Positions 18,040-27,759 of a stretch of 34,153 nucleotides of DNA are shown in pieces (position 1 is the stretch's first letter; each line of letters begins with the position of its first letter). The stretch covers positions 1-34,153 of the forward strand of contig JACQTM010000058.1 of assembly GCA_016210825.1 (NCBI GenBank), read 5' to 3'. Origin of the DNA: Hyphomicrobiales bacterium (GTDB lineage: Bacteria; Pseudomonadota; Alphaproteobacteria; Rhizobiales; Xanthobacteraceae). Below the pieces are notes generated by a model, which was given only the letters and a program-made list of their open reading frames with translations, was not told where the DNA came from and searched no databases. The position numbers and the translations under genes were made by a program.

Positions 18040-18987
18040 TTAGTTTCTGTACTCGATCATGGCGGCGCTCCGCAGTTCCTTCAGAAAACGCTTCGAGTGT
18101 GTATCAAACTGCTCGGAGAACATTTCTTCGCGTACTTTGCGCTGACCCGGCGTTTCCGCTTTCGAGTCTTTCTTTCCGCACACCGCGAACATCTCAATGC
18201 CATTCGGCGTAACTTCCGGCGGCGTCAGACGTCCGGTCTCCACGTTATCAATCACCGCGCGAAGTTGGACGCTGAGATCGGCGGACGTACGCGTGATCGC
18301 GTCGCGAACGGCGACATCCCTGAGCGCGCGGACAAAGGGAATGCCTTCTTCACAATTGGTAAATCGTGCGCGCAACGCCTCGGCTTCGCGGCGCTTGGCC
18401 TCGATGGCCGCTTCGGTCGACCCGCGCGGCAGTACGAGTAAAACCGGGCGCAGCGAGTAGTCGAAGCTGGCTTCCTTTTCGCTAGCCTTGCGCGAATCCG
18501 CCGCTGCGAGCACGTCCTTCTCGCGGATCTGCAGGCTCGCGCCAAATTTACCGCGGACCATTTGCCCCCACGCTATGTCGGATTTCAGACGCGCCTTGAG
18601 TGTTGCTGCCTTGATGCCGGACGATTCCAGGCGTTGCGCGAATTGCTGCGGCGTGGCGCGCATGCGCTGCGCGATGGTGGCAAATGCGGTGTCGACTTCC
18701 TTCTCGGTAACTTCCAGGTTGTAACGTTTGGCGATGTGAAGCTTCAGCTTATCGTCGATCAGTAGGTTGACGATCTCATCGCGCGTCGGCGGCTTCGTCG
18801 AGCCCGATCGTTCGAGCCGCATGCGCTGCTCGATATCGAAGACCGTGATCGGGTCACCGTTGACGATGACGGCTACCTGAGCCCGCGCTGGCATGCCACC
18901 GGCCATCCAGGCGAATGCGCAGATCAGAGCCGCCGCGATGAACCGGGTGATCGAGAGAGGTAGAAATAGGGTCAATGTCTTCGGCAT
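18040..18987 (-). CDS. surA: SurA-type periplasmic chaperone/peptidyl-prolyl isomerase
   Basis: Signal peptide then VAVIVNGDPITVFDIEQRMRLERSG...; directly downstream of lptD. Confidence 0.85.
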   Translation of the reverse strand: MPKTLTLFLPLSITRFIAAALICAFAWMAGGMPARAQVAVIVNGDPITVFDIEQRMRLERSGSTKPPTRDEIVNLLIDDKLKLHIAKRYNLEVTEKEVDTAFATIAQRMRATPQQFAQRLESSGIKAATLKARLKSDIAWGQMVRGKFGASLQIREKDVLAAADSRKASEKEASFDYSLRPVLLVLPRGSTEAAIEAKRREAEALRARFTNCEEGIPFVRALRDVAVRDAITRTSADLSVQLRAVIDNVETGRLTPPEVTPNGIEMFAVCGKKDSKAETPGQRKVREEMFSEQFDTHSKRFLKELRSAAMIEYRN

Positions 18988-19079
18988 TGTCGTATCAACT
19001 CGAGGGTCTGTTGGCGTTCGCGGCGCCCCATGCAGGACAGACCGCCGCGGCCGTATTTTACGCCATGCCGGCGCGGACG

Positions 19080-21593
19080 CTAGTTGCCGCTGATGTTTCG
19101 GGACACCGCTGTGCCGCCGAGTGTCCGCAGGCTTATCTGCAGCGAAATACGGTGATCGATCTGCGTGGTGTTCGTATAATTGTAGCTGGCGGTGTAGTTG
19201 AGGCCCCAGAGAATGCAATCGTTAATATAGCCGATACCGACGCGGGTCTGGTCGATCCTGGACGCATCGAGATCGTAACGCGCAGCGCCGCTCAATACCC
19301 AGTTGGCATCGAGCTTGACGGAAGCGCTGCCGAGAATGCCCTCGCGGCGCGTCAGGAATCCGAGCAACGGCTGGGCGTCGTAATTGCCGTAGAGCAGCGT
19401 CGTTGTCCACCGGTCGAAATTTGCACGGCCTTCGATCTCAAGACGCCGCAATGTGAAGTCCTCCTCGTCGAACCGGAATCGGGAGGTGAATGTGAATACT
19501 TTGTCCGGCTGATAGGAGACGCGCGCTACGTAATCCGAACGGCGGGTATCGAGACCGCTTTCGAGCCCGGTATTGGCGATGTCGCCAACCGCGAAGGAAT
19601 TGGTCCCGAATAGATGATAGGATTGCCCGAACAGTGCGCTGGCGAAGCCGCCTTGGTTAAATTGCGTCGTGTACTGGACACCGGCATTGATTCGTCCACC
19701 GCCTTCTTCGCGGTCCAAACCCGAGAATTTATCCACGCGGAACAGATTGCTGTCGTCGAAAATTAAGCTTTGCGCATCCTCATTCGGGAGCTTGCCGATG
19801 TTGGTCTCGTTGGGGCGCACGATGAGTTGCGCGATCGGCTCGATCGTTTGCGTGCCCCAGGATTGCACGCCAATGAAGGGGTAACGATATTCAAGACCGA
19901 CCGTCGGCATCGCGCGAACGATCTCGTTATCCCCGGTCTGGATGAAATTCGCGACGCCGGGCTGCGCTCGGATATTGACGGCGGCGGCATCGGCGCGCAC
20001 CGAAGCGAACGGCGTGAAAACCTGGCCAAAGGAATCCGTAATCGTGCGCTTCCATGTTGCTTCGGCGGTGAAGCGCGTGTATTCGCCGGGTATTCCGCGC
20101 AGTAGGCAATTGGCCGGAATCTTGACCGCCGGATCGGCTGTCGAGGGCGAGCACGGGCCACCGGCAAGATTGGTAACCACACTGGTGTTGCCCGTGGTTT
20201 GCGAAATTTGGTCGAAGGAGGCGCTGTCGCGACTCAGACTGGTCACGTTGACACGGTATCCAAGTTCGCCGCCGAACACCGGCTGTCCGAATGTGTAGTT
20301 GTAGTCCACGACCGGATGGATGATCGGCAATTGATCCTGACGGTCGGCCGACGAGAAGCCTTTGTAGTGGATCGTGCGCACGTCGAAGTAGCTGCGCTCG
20401 CCCTTGCCCGTGAGATAAACCTGCGACACGCCGGCATCGACGACAGGCTTGAACGGATCGATCGACCGGAAATGCGACAGGCCGTAATCTTGTAAGTAGG
20501 TGCGATCCGATACAAGGATACCATCCCAGCCCCATAACCACTTGTTCGAGAGCGCGAACTGGCCCGAAGTCTCCACGCTTCCGCGCCAATCGCGATAGCC
20601 GGGATTGTTCGTGCCAAGGCCGTCCGAGGCAAAGGCATCCTTGTCGAGCTGGTAGATTCCGCTGCCGCGAATCGAATATGAGCCATTGACCAGGCGCTGA
20701 CGCCATTCCGCCTGCAACAGCGGTCCTTGCTTCGTGGTGATCAGCGGGGTGAGCGTAACGTCATAGTCGGGCGCGAGCGCCCAGTAATAGGGAATCTCGA
20801 CGCCGAAGCCGTAAACCGAGGACGATTTAAATTCAGGTACGAGGAAGCCAGTTTTACGCTTGACCGTCGGATCGGGCGTCGAAAAGTAAGGGAAATAAGC
20901 GATCGGCGCGCCGAAGAATTCCAGGCTGCCGTTCTCGAAATAGATCATCTTCTCAGATTCATTATGGATAATCCGCGCCGCCTTGACCTGCCAGAGCGGC
21001 GGCTTTTTTGGATCGTCCTTGCATGGCAAGCAGGCAGTATAGACGCCGTTTTGAAACACGGTGTAATTGCCGCCCGACCGATCCGCACGCGTGGCCGCAA
21101 AGCGCGTCTGATCAGGCGCTTCGAGCCGCAGCGAATCGACGAAGCCGTCCCGGTAGTCATCACTCAGGTCGAGGATTTCACCGTAGGTGATCTTGCCGTC
21201 GCGTTCGGTGAGCCTGACATTGCCTTCCGCGTGCAGGCGTTTGGTTTTTTGGTTGTAGACGATCTTATCGGCCTCGACGGTCGAACCGGAATAATACATC
21301 TGCACATTGCCGACGGCGGAGACGCGGTCGTTGGTGTAATCGTAATTGATCTCGTTGGCCTGAACGAGCATCTGTTCCTGGCCGGCGCCCTTCTTCTTCA
21401 ATGTATCGAAGGCGCTCGGCTGCCCCGCAGACCGCTGCGGTCGCTTGGGGAACTGCAGAAAATCAGTTTGCGCGAATGCCGAGGTGCAATCGATCGCGCC
21501 GAGCGCGACGAAAGTCGCGGCCAGGATCAGAACGACGCGGCGAACTGCGCGTGCGCGCGTTTTTAGCCGATGGGAAAAGGCTTCGCGTGCCAT
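19080..21593 (-). CDS. lptD: LPS-assembly protein LptD
   Basis: Signal peptide; VQANEINYDYTNDRVSAVGNVQMYYSGSTVEADKIVYNQKTKRLHAEGNVRL (LptA-like), IAYFPYFSTPDPTVKRKTGFLVPEF; long beta-barrel C-terminus. Confidence 0.96.
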   Translation of the reverse strand: MAREAFSHRLKTRARAVRRVVLILAATFVALGAIDCTSAFAQTDFLQFPKRPQRSAGQPSAFDTLKKKGAGQEQMLVQANEINYDYTNDRVSAVGNVQMYYSGSTVEADKIVYNQKTKRLHAEGNVRLTERDGKITYGEILDLSDDYRDGFVDSLRLEAPDQTRFAATRADRSGGNYTVFQNGVYTACLPCKDDPKKPPLWQVKAARIIHNESEKMIYFENGSLEFFGAPIAYFPYFSTPDPTVKRKTGFLVPEFKSSSVYGFGVEIPYYWALAPDYDVTLTPLITTKQGPLLQAEWRQRLVNGSYSIRGSGIYQLDKDAFASDGLGTNNPGYRDWRGSVETSGQFALSNKWLWGWDGILVSDRTYLQDYGLSHFRSIDPFKPVVDAGVSQVYLTGKGERSYFDVRTIHYKGFSSADRQDQLPIIHPVVDYNYTFGQPVFGGELGYRVNVTSLSRDSASFDQISQTTGNTSVVTNLAGGPCSPSTADPAVKIPANCLLRGIPGEYTRFTAEATWKRTITDSFGQVFTPFASVRADAAAVNIRAQPGVANFIQTGDNEIVRAMPTVGLEYRYPFIGVQSWGTQTIEPIAQLIVRPNETNIGKLPNEDAQSLIFDDSNLFRVDKFSGLDREEGGGRINAGVQYTTQFNQGGFASALFGQSYHLFGTNSFAVGDIANTGLESGLDTRRSDYVARVSYQPDKVFTFTSRFRFDEEDFTLRRLEIEGRANFDRWTTTLLYGNYDAQPLLGFLTRREGILGSASVKLDANWVLSGAARYDLDASRIDQTRVGIGYINDCILWGLNYTASYNYTNTTQIDHRISLQISLRTLGGTAVSRNISGN

Positions 21594-22687
21594 CACCCAT
21601 CCTCCAGATACAGCAGCGCCATCAATCCGGTCAGCCCGCCGACGACGACGGGAATCCATGCGGCGGCAAAGGGATGCAGCAGTTCCGCCTTGCTGATGTC
21701 TTCGGTGACTTTGGAGAAGACGTAGAGCAAGAAGCCCGAGAGAATTCCGCCGAGCACCATTTTCTGCACGCCGCCGAAGCGGAAAAACCGAAGACTAAAT
21801 GCGGCAGCCAGCAGCACCATTGCGGCCAACAGGAACGGGCGCGACAAGAGTTTCTGGTATTGCAGCCGATAACCTGCCGCCGCGAGCCCCGCATGCTCGG
21901 CGGTCTCGATATACGAGGGCAGTTGCCAGAACGGCACCGTCTCCGGCGTGGCGAAGCTCTCGCGTACCTGCTCGGGTGTCAGATTCGTGTTCAGCAGGTA
22001 AGTGTCCTTGGATTGCGGAAGAATTCCGGGGGCAAAAATGCGCGCCTCCGACAATCGCCAGGCTCCCGGCTGTAGCAATGCAGACTTCGCCTCAATTCGC
22101 TCCTTGAAGGCGCCGGATTGATCGAACGTGAAGATCGTTAAATTGGCGAGCCGGACGCCTTGTTCCTGGCTCGACGCCGCGTTGATGATCGATTGACCAT
22201 CCACGCTCTTCTGCCGGATCCAGAAGCCGCTGACACCATAGGTTCCGAAAAATTGCGCATTGCCGAAAATTACCCCTTCAAGACGCTTCGAGCGCTCATG
22301 CATCGCCGCCGAGATCGGATTGTAAATCGTAGTTGCAAGGATGCCGATGCCGAGCGCAACGATGACGGCGGGCGCAATAAACTCCCAGGCCGACACGCCG
22401 GCGGCGCGCGCCACAACCAGCTCGTTGCGCCGCGATAGCGAAAGATAGCAGCTCATCGCGCCGATCAGAACGCAGAACGGCATGATTCGTTCTGTTACCT
22501 GCGGTACGCGGAAAATCGACGTCTGGAAAACCATCAGCGCGGTGGCGTGCGGGATATCCGCGGTTCGCCGCACCAATTCGACGTAATCGATCAAGGCGAC
22601 AAGCGCCATCACGCCGCCAAGTGCCGCGAGTGTCGCGAGCAGGAAGCGGGTTCCAAAATAGCGTGACAGCGTTTGTCCTACTCGCAC
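21593..22687 (-). CDS. lptG: LPS export ABC transporter permease LptG
   Basis: YjgP/YjgQ-like: LSRYFGTRFLLATLAALGGVMALVALIDYVEL...; probable GTG start at 22687; overlaps the lptD start. Confidence 0.92.
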   Translation of the reverse strand: MRVGQTLSRYFGTRFLLATLAALGGVMALVALIDYVELVRRTADIPHATALMVFQTSIFRVPQVTERIMPFCVLIGAMSCYLSLSRRNELVVARAAGVSAWEFIAPAVIVALGIGILATTIYNPISAAMHERSKRLEGVIFGNAQFFGTYGVSGFWIRQKSVDGQSIINAASSQEQGVRLANLTIFTFDQSGAFKERIEAKSALLQPGAWRLSEARIFAPGILPQSKDTYLLNTNLTPEQVRESFATPETVPFWQLPSYIETAEHAGLAAAGYRLQYQKLLSRPFLLAAMVLLAAAFSLRFFRFGGVQKMVLGGILSGFLLYVFSKVTEDISKAELLHPFAAAWIPVVVGGLTGLMALLYLEDG

Positions 22688-22697
22688 GCGCGCCCCC

Positions 22698-23858
22698 TCA
22701 GGTCGGTGCCAAGCGGCGCACGAGGCGCTCGGAGATTGCGGTGATCGCATTAGCGATGAACGCCGGGGTCTCGATGATGGTGCCGCGCGAAATCGCGACC
22801 AGGGCAGCCCCGGAGACCGTTGCCATCAGCAGATATTGGAAGAACGGCGCGACGGGAAAATTCACGCTCAAGATGATGCTGATGAAGCCGAGTAGGCGAA
22901 TGAGCGAAATCGCACCGCCGGCCGCAGCGATCGAGAGGCCGCGACTTTGCCGCGTCGTGCGCGGAGCGCCGAGATAGGCGTAGGTGATGATAACGAAGAC
23001 GATAGGGTAGAGCGGCGCCATCAGCCGGTCGTGTAACTCGGCGCGATATTGCGACGCCTGGATTTTATAGGACGGTTCGTCGACGTTGGGCCAAATCAGT
23101 TCGGACAATAGCCGTTCGCGCACCGATATCTTGTCGTATTGCTGCGTGCCGGAGAATTGCGAGAGATCGAAGGGATAACGGTCGTAGAAGACGAGCGCGG
23201 GGTCGCTCTGATTATCCTCGCGGCGTTGAATGCTGCCATTTTCGAGCAGCAGGAACGTGCCGGATTCATTGTTGACGATCGATCCCTGTTCGGCGAGGAA
23301 AGTGGCGCGTTCCTTGGGATTACGGCGGTCGTCGATGAAGATGCCGAGCAGGAGCCCGTCGCCGCGCCGCTCGCGGATATGGAACGTCAAGCCGCGCTCG
23401 AACGTGGAGAAGCGGCCCGGTTGGGCGATGTTGGTGACGAGATCGGCGCGTACCTCGGCCGCCCATCTGTGCACCTTTTGCAGGCAGAGCGGCACCACAT
23501 AGGTGCTCAAAGCCGCCACCACCGCGCTGACCAAAAGCGCGACGTAAAGAAACGGGCGAAACAACATCCATGGCGACGTTCCAGCGGCGCTGATGACGAT
23601 AAGTTCGGAATCACCCGAGAGCTTGTTGAGGACATGCGCGACGGAGATCATCAGTGCAATTGGCGCGATCACGAGAATCAGCACCGGAACCACGAGACCG
23701 GTGATGCCGATGAAGACCAGAATGGTCTGGCCCTTGTTGGTCATCAGGTCGATGTCGCGCAAAGCTTGCGTCACCCAGACCACGGCGGTCAGGCTGATGA
23801 CGACGATTAGGAACGCACCGAGGGTGGTGCGAAAAATATACCGGCTGATCGACCCCAT
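22698..23858 (-). CDS. lptF: LPS export ABC transporter permease LptF
   Basis: YjgP/YjgQ-like: MGSISRYIFRTTLGAFLIVVISLTAVVWVTQALRDIDLMTNKGQT... Confidence 0.93.
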   Translation of the reverse strand: MGSISRYIFRTTLGAFLIVVISLTAVVWVTQALRDIDLMTNKGQTILVFIGITGLVVPVLILVIAPIALMISVAHVLNKLSGDSELIVISAAGTSPWMLFRPFLYVALLVSAVVAALSTYVVPLCLQKVHRWAAEVRADLVTNIAQPGRFSTFERGLTFHIRERRGDGLLLGIFIDDRRNPKERATFLAEQGSIVNNESGTFLLLENGSIQRREDNQSDPALVFYDRYPFDLSQFSGTQQYDKISVRERLLSELIWPNVDEPSYKIQASQYRAELHDRLMAPLYPIVFVIITYAYLGAPRTTRQSRGLSIAAAGGAISLIRLLGFISIILSVNFPVAPFFQYLLMATVSGAALVAISRGTIIETPAFIANAITAISERLVRRLAPT

Positions 23859-24207
23859 CGTCCCCTGACTCGATACTGCTGGGTGCCGGACCCTCCCAAG
23901 GCCCTAACGCGGCACCCCGTCTCGACCCACCCCGCAGCCCCCTTGATTGGGTGCACAAAATGGCTCTGGCAAGGCAAAACCTGTTGTAAATGCACCACTA
24001 AAAGTTAAATCCCTCCGACCATGAATTAACCATGCCGTGGCTCCCGGGGGTGGCTAGGAAGCGCCGGCGCGGGAACCTGCGGAAAAGGCTGGCATTGCAG
24101 GGTTTCCACCGCCGGGTCATATGATCCGCCGGCGGCGCAAGCCGCCCCCGCCGTCCGCGTCAAAACTGTTTCATCCACAGGAACTTGCTCGAATAAGGAC
24201 CCCGCCC

Positions 24208-25713
24208 ATGGCTGACGCCCCGAAGCTCGTGTTTGCACCCTTCGGGGCCGCAAAAGTCCCGCCCAAAACCGGCGTTCTTGTGGTGTTCTGCGACGAGGAG
24301 CTCAAACTCGGCTCGGCCACCCGCCAGGCGCTTAAAGGCGCGGGCGACCTGATCGCGCGCGCGGCCGCGTCGGATCGCTTCACCGGAAAGAGCGGGTCGG
24401 CGCTCGATATCGTGGCGCCAACAGGACTCAAGGCCGCGCGGCTGGTCGTGATCGGCACGGGCAAAGAGGCACTCAAAGCGCAGGACCTGGTCAAGCTCGG
24501 CGGTGCCGCCACCGGCCGCATTCCTGCTAACGCGGCGCACGCGACGATCATTGCCGAAATGCCGGGCGGCGCAATGAAGCCCGACCAGGCCGCCGAACTC
24601 GCGCTCGGTGCGACGCTGCGCGTTTACGCCTTCGATCGCTACAAGACGAAGCGCAAGGAGGGCGAGGAGCCGCCGAGCCGGCGCGATATCGTTATCGCGG
24701 TGGGCGATGTCGCGCGCACACGCAAGGCCTGGAGCCGGAATGAGGCGGTGGCGAACGGCGTCGTGTTCGCGCGTGATCTCGTCAATGAGCCGGCCAACGT
24801 TCTCTACCCAGAGGAATTCGCCCGCCGCGCCGGAAAGCTGCGCAACCTCGCCGTCAGCAACGACGAGCTTGACGTAACCGCGATGAAGAAACTTGGCATG
24901 CACGCGCTGCTCGGCGTCGGCCAGGGTTCGGCGCGCGCGAGCCGCGTCGTCGTCATGCGCTGGAAGGGCGGCAAATCCGGCGCCGACCCGGTCGCCTTCG
25001 TCGGCAAGGGCGTGTGCTTTGACACTGGCGGCATCTCGATCAAGCCGGCGGCGAGCATGGAGGACATGAAGGGCGACATGGCGGGCGCTGCCTGCGTTGT
25101 CGGCTTGATACAGGCGCTCGCCGCGCGGAAAGCCCACGTGAACGCCGTCGGCGTCATCGGCCTTGTCGAGAACATGCCCGCCGGCAACGCGCAGCGGCCG
25201 GGCGACATCGTCAAATCCATGTCGGGGCAGACGATCGAGATCATCAACACCGACGCCGAGGGCCGCCTCGTGCTCGCCGATGTGCTCTGGTACACGGCGA
25301 AACGCTTCGAGCCGAAATTCATGATCGATCTCGCGACGCTGACCGGCGCGATCATCGTCTCGCTTGGCCACGAATATGCCGGGCTGTTCGCAAACGACGA
25401 CAAGCTCGCGGAACGTTTGACTAAGATGGGGGAGGCGACGGGTGAGAAAGTCTGGCGCATGCCGCTCGGACCGGAATACGACAAGCAAATCGATTCGAAA
25501 TTCGCCGACGTGAAGAATACCGGCGGGCGCATGGGCGGCGCGATCACGGCGGCGCAATTTCTCCAGCGCTTCGTCGGCAAGACGCCATGGGCGCATCTCG
25601 ACATCGCCGGCACCGGCTTCGCCTCGCCGCAGAACGACATCAACAAAAGCTGGGGCTCGGGCTTCGGCGTTCGCCTGCTCGATGCATTGGTGGCGGAGTA
25701 TTACGAGAAGTGA
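24208..25713 (+). CDS. pepA: Leucyl aminopeptidase
   Basis: [47 protein letters not shown]. Confidence 0.96.
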   Translation: MADAPKLVFAPFGAAKVPPKTGVLVVFCDEELKLGSATRQALKGAGDLIARAAASDRFTGKSGSALDIVAPTGLKAARLVVIGTGKEALKAQDLVKLGGAATGRIPANAAHATIIAEMPGGAMKPDQAAELALGATLRVYAFDRYKTKRKEGEEPPSRRDIVIAVGDVARTRKAWSRNEAVANGVVFARDLVNEPANVLYPEEFARRAGKLRNLAVSNDELDVTAMKKLGMHALLGVGQGSARASRVVVMRWKGGKSGADPVAFVGKGVCFDTGGISIKPAASMEDMKGDMAGAACVVGLIQALAARKAHVNAVGVIGLVENMPAGNAQRPGDIVKSMSGQTIEIINTDAEGRLVLADVLWYTAKRFEPKFMIDLATLTGAIIVSLGHEYAGLFANDDKLAERLTKMGEATGEKVWRMPLGPEYDKQIDSKFADVKNTGGRMGGAITAAQFLQRFVGKTPWAHLDIAGTGFASPQNDINKSWGSGFGVRLLDALVAEYYEK

Positions 25714-25722
25714 GATTCGGCC

Positions 25723-25986
25723 ATGAAACCGAAACGCAGCGAAGTTATCGACGTTCTCGAAACCCTCATGCAACGCATCGCTGGCTATCCAGACGCGGCA
25801 CTGCGGGAATTGATGCAGGCGATGGATAAAATCGAGAGGAAGCATGACCTGCTCTATCGCCTCAGCGATGACGAGCGGGCGGCAGTGCAGGAAGGTCCTG
25901 CCCAAGCGAAGCGAGGCGAGTTTGCGACGGACGAAGAAGTTGAGGCGATCTTTGCACGTCATCGCAGGCGAAAGATTCGTAAGTGA
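25723..25986 (+). CDS. Antitoxin-like small protein (type II TA, RelB/ParD-like tail)
   Basis: ...LSDDERAAVQEGPAQAKRGEFATDEEVEAIFARHRRRKIRK; C-terminal pattern typical of RelE/ParE-partner antitoxins; no toxin ORF follows. Confidence 0.6.
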   Translation: MKPKRSEVIDVLETLMQRIAGYPDAALRELMQAMDKIERKHDLLYRLSDDERAAVQEGPAQAKRGEFATDEEVEAIFARHRRRKIRK

Positions 25987-26008
25987 CAGATACTCGTTGC
26001 AGCTAAAG

Positions 26009-26067
26009 CTCGGAGCTTCGGCGGGCGCCTGCTCGATACGCTCGTGGCGGAGCATTATGAGAAGTGA
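26009..26067 (+). pseudogene. Remnant of a pepA 3' end
   Basis: 53-nt ungapped match (45/53 by hand, 26015-26067 versus 25661-25713): encodes SFGGRLLDTLVAEHYEK* versus pep[18 protein letters not shown]. Confidence 0.92.
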
Positions 26068-26704
26068 TGCGCGAATTGCTTCGCGTTTACGTACCAGAGA
26101 CGGAACAGCACGAATGTTTTTGGCCGACGACCGTCCAAGGACGCTCCGAGACGCAACGGAAATAAAGCGTCGTCGAAAATTGCTTGCTGAGCCACATATG
26201 CGCGGACTGCGCGAATACGTCGAAAGCCTGCGGTCAAGAGAAATCCAGGTGCCTGATTTTGACCCTATGGACGCGGGTATCGATGCACAGGCCCTTTTTC
26301 TATTTGAAAAGCCCGGCCCTCTAGCCGCTGCATCCGGCTTTATTAGTCGCAACAATGACGACCCGACTGCCGAGGCTACTTTCAATTTTATGGTCGAGGC
26401 TGAAATCCCTCGCAGCAAAATTGCGATTTGGAATGTCATTCCGTGGTGGGATGGACAAATTCAGCTAAACGTGGAGCAAAGAAATCGCGGCATAGAAAAG
26501 CGTTTCGTGCTCGTTTCGCTTCTTCCTCGTTTGACAGCGATCATGTTCGTAGGTCGAAACGCAGCTCGGGTATTACCGCTGTTCGCCAACGTAAAGTACT
26601 GCTACGAATCTGCGCATCCGTCCGCGCGCGTGCGAGCTAGATACCCCAAGCGTTGGCGTTCAATTCCCAGCAAATGGGCCCAAGTGAAGTCGCATTTCAC
26701 ATAA
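26057..26704 (+). CDS. Uracil-DNA glycosylase-superfamily protein
   Basis: DAQALFLFEKPGPLA (motif A-like) ... KIAIWNVIPWW ... ESAHPSARVRARYP (motif B-like HPS); ATG lies inside the pepA tail remnant in another frame. Confidence 0.75.
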   Translation: MRSDARIASRLRTRDGTARMFLADDRPRTLRDATEIKRRRKLLAEPHMRGLREYVESLRSREIQVPDFDPMDAGIDAQALFLFEKPGPLAAASGFISRNNDDPTAEATFNFMVEAEIPRSKIAIWNVIPWWDGQIQLNVEQRNRGIEKRFVLVSLLPRLTAIMFVGRNAARVLPLFANVKYCYESAHPSARVRARYPKRWRSIPSKWAQVKSHFT

Positions 26705-26774
26705 AGCTCATCGTTTCGTTTCTACAAATGACTTGTCATCGTTTCTGAACGCTGCAGCTAATGCAAAGTTACCC

Positions 26775-27227
26775 ATGACCGAAGTCCTCTTCTACCACCT
26801 GCACCGTCAGCCGCTGGAGCGCGTGCTACCGCCGCTCTTGGAAAAATCGCTCGAACGTGGCTGGCGCGTGGTTGTGCAGACCTCGTCGGAGGAGCGTGTC
26901 GAGGCGCTTGACGCGCATCTTTGGACCTATCGCGACGACGGTTTCTTGCCGCACGGCTTGGCAAGCGAGACGGAAGCCGCGGTTCAGCCGGTGCTGCTGA
27001 CGACGACCGAGCAAAATCCTAATTCCGCGAATGTGCGCTTTCTTATCGACGGCGCGCCGGTGCCGGATAATGTCAGCGCCTATCAACGCATCGTCCTTAT
27101 CTTTGACGGCGAGGATGAAGAGGCGGTCACCGCCGCGCGCGCGCATTGGAGCGCCGTGAAGGCGAAAGGGTTCGAGGCGACCTATTGGCAGCCGGATGAA
27201 CAGGGGCGCTGGGTCAAGAAAGCTTAG
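26775..27227 (+). CDS. holC: DNA polymerase III chi subunit
   Basis: MTEVLFYHLHRQPLERVLPPLLEKSLERGWRVVVQTSSEERVEALDAHLWTYRDDGFLPHG. Confidence 0.94.
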   Translation: MTEVLFYHLHRQPLERVLPPLLEKSLERGWRVVVQTSSEERVEALDAHLWTYRDDGFLPHGLASETEAAVQPVLLTTTEQNPNSANVRFLIDGAPVPDNVSAYQRIVLIFDGEDEEAVTAARAHWSAVKAKGFEATYWQPDEQGRWVKKA

Positions 27228-27321
27228 AGCATGATGAAGATTGCAGTAGGAGCGGCATCATCTCCCCGCACGTGCGAGCCTAGCGATTAATGAATACATA
27301 AATTCGTCGCCATCGCCCCGG

Positions 27322-27642
27322 TCACTCCTTGCCAAATTGCTTGCGCAATTCGCCCTTGGCGGCATTGAGCACGCGCTTTCGCGAGGCTGGTAGATTCCTT
27401 CCGGCGCGGTTGATGAAAAATGTCAGCATCGACAATGCCGAGTGGTACGGATCGGACTTCCGTCTGCGGCTACGTTCGGCGGAGCGTTTGAGCGAGGCCG
27501 CGATCCGCTTCGGATCATTCAGGGTGAATACGCCCCGCCTGAGATCGAGAGCGTTGCTATGTTCGGTCACTGCCTGCGACCATCGCCGCCGCGCGCCTGG
27601 CCGACGTACATGCAGGGCCTTCGCAGTTGCTTTCGACGCCAT
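27322..27642 (-). CDS. DUF3175 domain protein
   Basis: WSQAVTEHSNALDLRRGVFTLNDPKRIAASLKRSAERSRRRKSDPYHSALSMLTFFINRAGRNLPASRK. Confidence 0.85.
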   Translation of the reverse strand: MASKATAKALHVRRPGARRRWSQAVTEHSNALDLRRGVFTLNDPKRIAASLKRSAERSRRRKSDPYHSALSMLTFFINRAGRNLPASRKRVLNAAKGELRKQFGKE

Positions 27643-27759
27643 GGTTACGTAGCGCCATCCATTTTGGTGCGTTCCAGCTTGCCCGCGCCTAAGGCGGCTG
27701 TCCCCGGTAACTATGCCGCAGGTATTGCCTTGCTCGTGACGTAAAGACCGTTTTGCGTT

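Noticed and set aside
20727-21566. 279-aa ORF antisense to lptD (and similar ones at 2532-3404, 9293-10000, 10628-11686)
   Set aside because: Mirror frames of well-identified proteins with no family signature.
23881-23917. GGGTGCCG...CGGCACCC inverted repeat near the lptF start
   Set aside because: Short arms with a 21-nt loop, no T-tract and no family match.
24160-26439. 759-aa open frame antisense to pepA and the UDG-like gene
   Set aside because: Long antisense frames are expected in GC-rich coding DNA; no recognisable motif, and it crosses pepA, the antitoxin-like gene and the tail remnant, all with clear sense-strand coding.
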